Shown: piece after piece, positions 1-5,088 of the stretch
Position numbering within the stretch: position 1 is the stretch's first letter
How the letters are laid out: every line of letters starts with the position of its first letter
DNA from: an uncultured Anaerovibrio sp.
Lineage (GTDB): Bacteria > Bacillota > Negativicutes > Selenomonadales > Selenomonadaceae
DNA length: 5,088 nucleotides
Direction: 5' to 3'
Assembly (NCBI GenBank): GCA_902785445.1
Contig: CACZYN010000144.1
Span: 1 to 5,088 of the forward strand
The notes under the pieces: generated by a model
Database searches by the model: none
Told to the model about the DNA's origin: nothing
Seen by the model: only the letters and a program-made list of their open reading frames with translations
Translations under genes and position numbers: made by a program

Positions 1-1
1 A

Positions 2-337
2 GATGGTTCATCAGAGGTCTGGGACTTTATGGAGGAGTTACGCATTAAAGCCAATGTTAGTAAAGATGCCCGAATTCAACTTAATCAAATCCGTTTATAT
101 ATACAGCTTCTTGCCGATAATGGCACCCACCTTCCTGAGGTTATTACAAAACATCTAGTTGATGATATATGGGAGCTGCGACCTGGTAAAAATAGAGTGT
201 TATATTTTTATTTTGAGGATGATACATTCGTTTTACTTCACCATTTTAGGAAGAAAACTAAAAAGACACCTAAAGCGGAGATAGAAAAAGCCCGCAGGGA
301 GATTAACGACTATGCGGAAAGGATGGGTGCTAAATGA
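2..337 (+). CDS. Type II toxin, HigB/phage Gp49-like (RelE superfamily), 5' end cut off by the window
   Basis: This is probably the mRNA-interferase toxin of a toxin-antitoxin pair; the family is known to cleave mRNA at the ribosome when free of its antitoxin. The frame is open from base 2 without a stop, giving 111 visible residues. The ATG at 29 is not a convincing start: the codons before it (bases 2-28) read DGSSEVWDF, which matches the usual N-terminal part of this family, and there is no Shine-Dalgarno site before 29. About 10 residues are therefore likely missing on the left. Family hallmarks, numbered from base 2, are DDIWELRPGKNRVLYF (54-69), LLHHF (78-82) and the basic FRKKTKKTPKAEIEKA stretch (82-97). 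The gene overlaps the antitoxin gene by 4 bases (ATGA), as expected for a co-translated pair. It is more AT-rich than miaB-mutS. The family assignment is firm; activity and exact target are inferred. Confidence 0.85.
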   Translation, partial: DGSSEVWDFMEELRIKANVSKDARIQLNQIRLYIQLLADNGTHLPEVITKHLVDDIWELRPGKNRVLYFYFEDDTFVLLHHFRKKTKKTPKAEIEKARREINDYAERMGAK

Positions 338-612
338 AAACATGGAATGATTATAAAGAACATATAAAGATGGTTGCCCCTGATGGCGAGAAAGAGATTG
401 CAGAAATCGAAGCATTGTCCCAAATAATATCCGCTATTATTGAACGCAGAAATTCTTTGGGCATATCCCAGCGGGAACTGGCTGCTATATGTAATATGCC
501 ACAATCATCTGTAGCCCGTATCGAGAGCTACAAGACTGTACCTAAATTGGATACTTTGATAAAGATCACAAAGTCCTTGGGATTAAATTTGACAGTAATT
601 CCTGCTAATTGA
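334..612 (+). CDS. XRE-family helix-turn-helix antitoxin (HigA-like)
   Basis: This 92-residue protein is the probable antitoxin and autorepressor of the pair: HigA-type proteins bind the toxin and the operon's own promoter. An XRE/Cro-type DNA-binding domain spans about residues 31-86. The helix-turn-helix core is SQRELAAICNMPQSSVARIE (45-64), followed by the typical VPKLDTLIKITKSLGL segment (69-84). The N-terminal 30 residues are predicted to lie outside the HTH and may contact the toxin (inference). The ATG at 334 lies inside the toxin stop (ATGA overlap) and is preceded by AAAGGA at 318-323 with a 10-base gap, so translational coupling to the toxin is likely. A strong terminator follows 55 bases after the stop. 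The toxin-first order is that of HigBA. The operon promoter and operator should lie left of the window. A free-standing regulator is an alternative, but the coupling to the toxin makes it unlikely. Confidence 0.87.
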   Translation: MKTWNDYKEHIKMVAPDGEKEIAEIEALSQIISAIIERRNSLGISQRELAAICNMPQSSVARIESYKTVPKLDTLIKITKSLGLNLTVIPAN

Positions 613-666
613 GACTAGATATTTCACAGATTGCTAAGCAGTATAATATCAAGTTATATTTCACCC

Positions 667-693
667 AAGCCGGGAGTATATCTCGGCTTTTTT
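667..693 (+). terminator. Rho-independent terminator of the toxin-antitoxin operon
   Basis: Arms at 667-675 (AAGCCGGGA) and 681-689 (TCTCGGCTT) pair over 9 base pairs with one G-U pair and a 5-base loop (GTATA). A run of six T (688-693) overlaps the end of the stem. Only the + strand side has the T run, so it terminates rightward transcription from the antitoxin gene and shields the miaB operon from read-through. Confidence 0.9.
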
Positions 694-707
694 ATATTGA
701 TTTCATT

Positions 708-737
708 TTGTCCAAAAATCATTACTTATGGTATAAT
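708..737 (+). promoter_or_regulatory. Sigma-A-type promoter with extended -10 for miaB-mutS-mutL
   Basis: A perfect -10 hexamer TATAAT lies at 732-737 and is preceded by TG at 729-730, forming the extended -10 TGGTATAAT. A weaker -35, TTGTCC (4 of 6 matches to TTGACA), lies at 708-713 with an 18-base spacer. Transcription would start near 744, right after the upstream terminator, giving a leader of about 29 bases before the TTG start at 773. The prediction is from sequence only. Confidence 0.75.
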
Positions 738-756
738 ATCCTGTATGATTGTTTTT

Positions 757-763
757 GAGAGGA
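757..763 (+). promoter_or_regulatory. Ribosome binding site that decides the miaB start
   Basis: GAGAGGA at 757-763 is 9 bases upstream of the TTG at 773. It lies downstream of the in-frame TTG at 749, so it cannot serve that codon, and the predicted transcript would leave only about 5 bases before 749. This selects 773 as the start. Confidence 0.7.
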
Positions 764-772
764 TGTATAAAT

Positions 773-2104
773 TTGACTTTAAATAAAGAGAAGAAATACT
801 TAAAGATGCTGACCTACGGCTGTCAGATGAACTTCAGTGATGCGGAGCGCATGGAGGGTGAGCTGGCCAAGCTGGGGTACGAGTCCATTGAAGATATGGA
901 CCGGGCTGACCTGATTATGATTAATACCTGTGCGGTGAGGGAGAATGCCGAGGACAAGGTCTATGGTAAAATCGGTGAGATAAAAAATCTCAAGCGGAAG
1001 AACCCTGACCTGATTTTTGGTATCACCGGCTGTATGGCGCAGAAGGAAGGGGAGAAGCTGATTAAGCGGGCTCCCCATATTGATTTTGTGTTGGGTACCA
1101 ACAAGATTCAGGAAGTGGTTTCCACTGTTACCAAGCTGGAGCAGGCCCAGGCAAGGCACATTGTGGATACGGAAATCAATGAAAAGGATTTGCCGGAGGA
1201 TATCTCAATCCACAGAAAAACGCCACTATCTGCCTGGGTGCCAATTATGTATGGCTGCAATAATTTCTGCACCTACTGTATTGTTCCTTATGTTCGTGGT
1301 CGGGAACGGAGCCGTATGCCGGAGGATATCGTATCCGAGGTGCAGGAGGCAGTGAAGCAGGGCTACAAGGAGGTTACTCTTCTGGGTCAGAATGTTAATT
1401 CCTATGGCAAGGACCACAAAAAGGCCACCTTTGCGGAGCTTTTGTCCATGGTGGACAAGGTGGAGGGAATTGAGCGGGTAAGATACATGACATCCCATCC
1501 TAAGGATTTAAGTGATGCAGTGATTGAGGTTATAAAAAATAGCCAGCATATCTGCACCCATTTTCACCTGCCGGTGCAGCATGGCTCCAACCGGATATTG
1601 AAGGCTATGAATCGGGTATATACGGTAGAGGCCTATAAGGAGCTTATTACCAAGATTCGTAATGCAGTTCCTGATGCCACTATTACCACAGATATTATTG
1701 TGGGCTTCCCAGGAGAAACCGAGGAGGATTTCCAGCAGCTTTTGGACTTGATGGCCTGGGTTCGTTATGACCAGGCGTATACCTTTATTTACTCCAAGCG
1801 TTCCGGTACTCCGGCGGCGGAAATGGCCGAGCAGGTGGAGGAAGATGTGAAGCATGATCGGCTGAACCGCCTGATGGATTTGCAGAATAAGATTAGTCTG
1901 GAGAAAAATCTTACGCTTCAGGATAAAACTGTGCAGGTTATGGTGGAGGGACCAAGCTCCAATGATGATAAGGTTTGGTCCGGCCGTACTTCCGGCAACA
2001 AGCTGGTATTGTGGCCTTATCAGGGCCATGAACAGCCAGGGGATTTGGTCGATGTGAAGATTTGTCAGCCTCAGACCTGGGTCTTAAAGGGTGAGCTGGC
2101 GTAA
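773..2104 (+). CDS. miaB: tRNA-2-methylthio-N6-dimethylallyladenosine synthase (MiaB)
   Basis: This cytoplasmic radical-SAM enzyme adds a methylthio group to i6A at position 37 of tRNAs that read UNN codons (i6A to ms2i6A), next to the anticodon. With the TTG start at 773 the protein has 443 residues, normal for the family. The N-terminal methylthiotransferase domain (about 7-120) carries the three cysteines of the auxiliary Fe-S cluster: C17 in YGCQMN, C53 in NTCAVRENAE and C87 in TGCMAQ. The radical-SAM domain (about 148-370) has the CxxxCxxC cluster C162/C166/C169 in YGCNNFCTYCIVPYVRGRERSR-like context, HLPVQHGSN at 265-273, and VGFPGETEEDF. A C-terminal TRAM RNA-binding domain follows (about 375-440, GRTSGNKLV). 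The motifs fit MiaB rather than RimO or MtaB. The start was chosen by the Shine-Dalgarno site; an ATG at 806 would also retain C17 but lacks a good site. It is the first gene of an operon with mutS 45 bases downstream and no terminator between. The dimethylallyltransferase gene miaA is not in the window. Confidence 0.96.
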   Translation: MTLNKEKKYLKMLTYGCQMNFSDAERMEGELAKLGYESIEDMDRADLIMINTCAVRENAEDKVYGKIGEIKNLKRKNPDLIFGITGCMAQKEGEKLIKRAPHIDFVLGTNKIQEVVSTVTKLEQAQARHIVDTEINEKDLPEDISIHRKTPLSAWVPIMYGCNNFCTYCIVPYVRGRERSRMPEDIVSEVQEAVKQGYKEVTLLGQNVNSYGKDHKKATFAELLSMVDKVEGIERVRYMTSHPKDLSDAVIEVIKNSQHICTHFHLPVQHGSNRILKAMNRVYTVEAYKELITKIRNAVPDATITTDIIVGFPGETEEDFQQLLDLMAWVRYDQAYTFIYSKRSGTPAAEMAEQVEEDVKHDRLNRLMDLQNKISLEKNLTLQDKTVQVMVEGPSSNDDKVWSGRTSGNKLVLWPYQGHEQPGDLVDVKICQPQTWVLKGELA

Positions 2105-2131
2105 AAACGCACCTAAAAGCAAGTTAGACAT

Positions 2132-2139
2132 AGAAGGAA
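2132..2139 (+). promoter_or_regulatory. mutS ribosome binding site
   Basis: AGAAGGAA (core AAGGA 2134-2138) lies in the 45-base gap between miaB and mutS, with an 11-base space before the ATG at 2150. An ATG at 2139 is out of frame with mutS and lies too close to this site to be used. No promoter or terminator is seen in the gap, so mutS is expected to be read from the miaB promoter. Confidence 0.65.
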
Positions 2140-2149
2140 TGGTATTTTC

Positions 2150-4747
2150 ATGGAATTAACACCAATGATGCAGCAGTATTTGGCCATAAAGGATCAGCAT
2201 CCCGATGAAATCCTCTTCTTTAGAATGGGGGATTTCTATGAAATGTTTCTGGATGATGCGGTAACGGCCTCCCGGGAGCTGGGACTGACTCTCACCAGCC
2301 GCAGTGGGGATGTGGACAAGAATCCCATGTGCGGTATTCCCTACCATGCGGCAGAAAGCTATATTACCAAAATCGTAAACAAGGGCTATAAGGTGGCCAT
2401 TGCGGAGCAGATTGGTGACCCTAAGGCCAAGGGATTGACCAAGCGGGAAGTAATTAAGGTGATTACTCCCGGTACCATTTTGGAGGAAAGTGCGCTCCAA
2501 TCAGCCAACAATAATTATATTGCTTTAGTGTACGAGACGGAGGCAGAAGTGGTGCTGGCCGGAGCGGATATTTCCACCGGCGAGTGCTTTTATGGTGTTT
2601 ACACCGGGGATGACCGCTTGCAGGCCCTGTACGATGAGCTGTATCGTATAATGATGCCGGAGCTGATTATTGTAGGGGAGCCGTCCTTTTTGGGAGATTT
2701 AAAGGGCTTTATTGATATGCGGATGGCGGCCTGTGCCTTTACCCGTATTGCTGAGCCGGTTAAAAATGTGGATGATTTGATTATCCAGCATTTTGATGTG
2801 AACAACCGTCCGGCGGGTCAGGCGGCCAGTGCGGCGGTGGCCACCATGCTGGGGTATCTCCATGATACGGTGCGGACGGACCTGTCCCATTTGTCCCAGC
2901 TTACCAAGCTGGATTTTGCCAACAATCTGGTAATTGACACCTACACTTTGCGAAATCTGGAAATCACCCGTAATCTTCGGGATGGAGGCAAGAAGGATAC
3001 TTTGCTGGATGTTTTGGATTTCACCGACACTGCCATGGGTACCCGGCTGTTAAAAAAATGGCTGGAATACCCGTTGATTAATATTGGACAGATTAATCAG
3101 CGATTGGATGCGGTGGAGGAGCTGGCCAATGATTTTATTTTGCGGGGAGATTTAAAGGACTCCACCAAATCCATATATGATTTTGAGCGCCTGCTGACCC
3201 GCATTGAAGTGGGTTCAGTGAATGCCCGGGATATGGTGGCCCTGCGGACTTCCTTTATGGCCTTGCCGGCCATTAAAAATCTCCTTAATGGCCGCAGCTC
3301 GTTGCTTTTGCAGAAATGTCACGAAGGTATTCATCTCTATGAAGACTTTGTGGATTTGTTAAATCGGGCCATTGTGGATGCTCCCGGCCTGACCATTCGT
3401 GATGGTGGTATTATCAAGGAAGGCTACAACGCAGAGCTGGATGAATACCGCAAGATATCCCGGGACAGCAAGCAGCTGCTACAGGAGATGGAGGAAAAGG
3501 AGAAGGAAGCCACTGGTATCCGTGCCCTGAAAATCGGCTATAACAAGGTCTTTGGCTATTATATTGAGGTGCGCCACAGCGGTGCTGAGCTGGTGCCGGA
3601 CCATTATGTCAGAAAGCAGACCCTGGCTAATGCCGAGCGCTACATTACCCAGGAGCTGAAGGAATTTGAAACCAAGATCTTAGGGGCCGAGGAGAAGATT
3701 GTAAACATTGAGTACAATCTCTTTATGGAAATTCGGGAGATTATCAAGGCCAAGCTGGCGGATATACAGGAAACAGCCAAGCATATTGCGGTTCTGGATG
3801 TGCTCACTGGTTTGGCGGAGGCTGCCAGTACCTATAATTACGTGCGTCCACAGCTGCTGAACAACGGCCAGATTGATATTAAGGATGGACGCCATCCTTT
3901 GGTGGAGCGGATTTTGACCCGGGATCTCTTTGTTCCCAATGATACCCGGCTTAATCATACAGAATGTGAGATTATGCTGATTACCGGTCCCAATATGGCA
4001 GGTAAGTCCACCTATATGCGACAGACTGCCCTGCTAACCCTTATGGCCCAGGTGGGGAGCTTTATTCCCGCCAGGGAAGCCACTATTTCCCCGGTGGACC
4101 GGATATTTACCCGTATTGGGGCCAGTGATGATCTGGTAAGTGGTCAGAGTACCTTTATGGTGGAAATGAACGAGGTGGCTCAGATTTTGAAATACGCCAC
4201 TCGGGACAGTTTGGTTATATTGGACGAAATTGGCCGTGGTACCAGCACCTTTGACGGCATGAGTATTGCCCGGGCGGTAATTGAGCATATCAGGGAGCAT
4301 ATTCATTCCAAGACCCTCTTTGCCACCCATTACCATGAGGTAACGGACTTAGAGGATGATTTAATCAAAAATTACTGTATTGCCGTTAAGGAAAAGGGGC
4401 GGGATATCAGTTTCCTGCGCCGAATTATTCCGGGCTCGGCAGATAAGTCCTATGGAATTCATGTTGCCCGTTTGGCAGGCCTTCCTAAGGCAGTAACCCA
4501 GCGGGCGGAGAAAATATTGGAGGCTTTGGAGGCAGAAGGATCCAAGGTGGAGGATATACCGTTAACCCGCAAGCAGGAAAAGGCCAAGGCTGCGGCTGAA
4601 TCAAATGATTTGCTGGGTTCTCTCTTTGGCAATTCCATCAGTGACGAGCTTTTGGGGATGGATGTTATGACCATGACCCCAATAGAAGCTATGAATACCC
4701 TGTATCGCTTACAGCAGCAGGCTAAAGAGGAGGCGGGACGCGGATGA
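2150..4747 (+). CDS. mutS: DNA mismatch repair protein MutS
   Basis: MutS recognises base mismatches and small loops in new DNA and, in its ATP-bound clamp form, recruits MutL. The protein has 865 residues, close to the usual 850-880 and apparently intact. The mismatch-binding domain opens with TPMMQQYLAIKDQHPD and MGDFYEMF; the Phe-x-Glu that wedges into the mismatch is F29-Y30-E31. The connector domain follows (about 120-250), then the core/lever domain (from about 265, with RNLRDGGKKDTLLDVLD) and the clamp (about 425-540, with KIGYNKVFGYYIEV). The ATPase domain has Walker A GPNMAGKST (613-621, K619), a DDLVSGQSTFMVEMNE signature (about 660-675), Walker B LDEIGRGTSTFDG (D692, E693) and ATHYHE (H727). 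The C-terminal tail ends in TPIEAMNTLYRLQQQ (843-857), typical of Firmicutes MutS. This is the MutS1 repair type, not MutS2, which lacks the mismatch domain. It overlaps mutL by 4 bases, consistent with co-production of the two partners. Confidence 0.98.
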   Translation: MELTPMMQQYLAIKDQHPDEILFFRMGDFYEMFLDDAVTASRELGLTLTSRSGDVDKNPMCGIPYHAAESYITKIVNKGYKVAIAEQIGDPKAKGLTKREVIKVITPGTILEESALQSANNNYIALVYETEAEVVLAGADISTGECFYGVYTGDDRLQALYDELYRIMMPELIIVGEPSFLGDLKGFIDMRMAACAFTRIAEPVKNVDDLIIQHFDVNNRPAGQAASAAVATMLGYLHDTVRTDLSHLSQLTKLDFANNLVIDTYTLRNLEITRNLRDGGKKDTLLDVLDFTDTAMGTRLLKKWLEYPLINIGQINQRLDAVEELANDFILRGDLKDSTKSIYDFERLLTRIEVGSVNARDMVALRTSFMALPAIKNLLNGRSSLLLQKCHEGIHLYEDFVDLLNRAIVDAPGLTIRDGGIIKEGYNAELDEYRKISRDSKQLLQEMEEKEKEATGIRALKIGYNKVFGYYIEVRHSGAELVPDHYVRKQTLANAERYITQELKEFETKILGAEEKIVNIEYNLFMEIREIIKAKLADIQETAKHIAVLDVLTGLAEAASTYNYVRPQLLNNGQIDIKDGRHPLVERILTRDLFVPNDTRLNHTECEIMLITGPNMAGKSTYMRQTALLTLMAQVGSFIPAREATISPVDRIFTRIGASDDLVSGQSTFMVEMNEVAQILKYATRDSLVILDEIGRGTSTFDGMSIARAVIEHIREHIHSKTLFATHYHEVTDLEDDLIKNYCIAVKEKGRDISFLRRIIPGSADKSYGIHVARLAGLPKAVTQRAEKILEALEAEGSKVEDIPLTRKQEKAKAAAESNDLLGSLFGNSISDELLGMDVMTMTPIEAMNTLYRLQQQAKEEAGRG
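4726..4733 (+). promoter_or_regulatory. mutL ribosome binding site inside the end of mutS
   Basis: AGAGGAGG, including a perfect AGGAGG at 4728-4733, lies 10 bases before the mutL ATG at 4744 and within the last mutS codons. It confirms that start and lets mutL be initiated efficiently as well as coupled to mutS termination. Confidence 0.85.
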
Positions 4748-5088
4748 GTTTCGTGCATGTTCTGGACGATAGCACTATCAACAAGATAGCGGCCGGCGAA
4801 GTAGTAGAGAGACCGGCTTCAGTTATAAAGGAATTAATCGAAAATGCCATGGATGCCAAGGCGGATCGCATTGAGGTGGAAATCATGGCAGGGGGTACCA
4901 GCTTTATGCGGGTATCGGATAATGGTATCGGCATGAGCATGGAAGATGCGAAAATGGCCATTCGTCGTCATGCCACATCGAAAATCTTTAAGGTTGAGGA
5001 CCTGATGGATATAGATACTTTGGGGTTTCGCGGTGAGGCTCTTCCTAGTATTTCCTCTGTATCACGGTTTACGCTTCAGACCCGTCAG
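4744..5088 (+). CDS. mutL: DNA mismatch repair protein MutL, N-terminal part (runs off the right edge)
   Basis: MutL is the GHKL-family ATPase that links mismatch-bound MutS to downstream repair steps. The frame is open from ATG 4744 to the last base, giving 115 residues of a protein that usually has about 600 or more. Visible N-terminal motifs are LDDSTINKIAAGEVVERP (7-24), the catalytic and Mg-binding N-box ELIENAMDA (E30, N34), the ATP-binding DNGIGM (59-64), RRHATSK (74-80) and the GFRGEAL loop (94-100), followed by SISSVSRFTLQTR. All residues expected for ATP binding in this part are present; the usual DAGA sequence reads DAKA (37-40), a variable position. The start overlaps the mutS stop (ATGA) and has a strong Shine-Dalgarno site. 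In organisms without MutH, MutL often has an endonuclease motif in its C-terminal domain; that part lies outside the window, so it cannot be judged here. Confidence 0.96.
   Translation, partial: MSFVHVLDDSTINKIAAGEVVERPASVIKELIENAMDAKADRIEVEIMAGGTSFMRVSDNGIGMSMEDAKMAIRRHATSKIFKVEDLMDIDTLGFRGEALPSISSVSRFTLQTRQ

Larger units (their letters stand above)
613..772 (+). other. Intergenic region between the toxin-antitoxin operon and the miaB operon
   Basis: This 160-base gap is AT-rich and holds no gene. Besides the terminator and promoter it contains a short dyad TGCT-A-AGCA at 632-640, a 9-base direct repeat ATATTTCAC (619-627 and 656-664), and the 10-mer GTATAATATC at 641-650 that recurs in the miaB promoter at 731-740. 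These small repeats may be chance in AT-rich DNA. Confidence 0.6.

Noticed and set aside
642..647. A perfect TATAAT between the antitoxin gene and the terminator, as a possible promoter
   Set aside because: No -35-like hexamer lies at proper spacing (bases 619-624 are ATATTT), there is no extended -10 TG, and a transcript from here would run into the terminator at 667-693 almost at once.
763..786. A seven-codon reading frame (MYKFDFK, then TAA) overlapping the miaB start, as a leader peptide
   Set aside because: Its ATG overlaps the end of the Shine-Dalgarno sequence, so no ribosome site is spaced for it, and the composition shows no attenuator-like codon run or hairpin.
1508..2029. A 173-codon minus-strand open frame inside miaB
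   Set aside because: It is antisense to the conserved radical-SAM and TRAM coding sequence, has no recognisable domain or ribosome site, and reflects the codon pattern of miaB. The other minus-strand frames within mutS are rejected for the same reasons.
2105..2149. Possible terminator or promoter in the miaB-mutS gap
   Set aside because: No stem followed by a T run and no convincing -35/-10 pair is visible; only the mutS ribosome binding site can be supported.
4722..4961. A minus-strand open frame across the mutS-mutL junction
   Set aside because: The + strand here encodes the unmistakable MutL N-terminal motifs (INKIAAGEVVERP, ELIENAMDA, DNGIGM), so the opposite frame is a shadow.

Overview
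The window looks like a stretch of chromosome from a Gram-positive-lineage (Firmicutes) bacterium. The reasons are the gene order miaB-mutS-mutL, a MutS tail of the Bacillus/Clostridium/Negativicutes type, purine-rich Shine-Dalgarno sites and a TTG start. I lean towards the Negativicutes (Selenomonas/Anaerovibrio-like relatives), but this rests on general resemblance only and is not proven by the sequence.

Layout, all genes on the + strand: (1) 2-612 is a toxin-antitoxin pair in toxin-first order, a HigB/phage Gp49-like RelE-superfamily toxin whose 5' end lies outside the window, followed with a 4-base overlap by an XRE helix-turn-helix antitoxin. (2) 613-772 is an intergenic stretch with a clear rho-independent terminator (667-693) that ends the toxin-antitoxin operon, then an extended -10 promoter (708-737) for the next operon. 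(3) 773-2104 is miaB, the radical-SAM tRNA methylthiotransferase. (4) 2150-4747 is full-length mutS. (5) 4744-5088 is the first 115 codons of mutL, overlapping mutS by 4 bases and running off the right edge.

miaB, mutS and mutL have no terminator between them and probably form one transcription unit starting near 744. It joins tRNA A37 modification (ms2i6A), which supports decoding fidelity, to methyl-directed-type mismatch repair, in which MutS recognises mismatches and MutL is the ATPase matchmaker. The toxin-antitoxin pair is visibly more AT-rich than this operon and is a separate, probably acquired, module sitting just upstream of it.

I found no undescribed system here. The points worth a second look are the truncated toxin start, the choice of start codon for miaB, the compositional break between the toxin-antitoxin module and the core operon, and a degenerate clamp-binding-like motif in the MutS tail.
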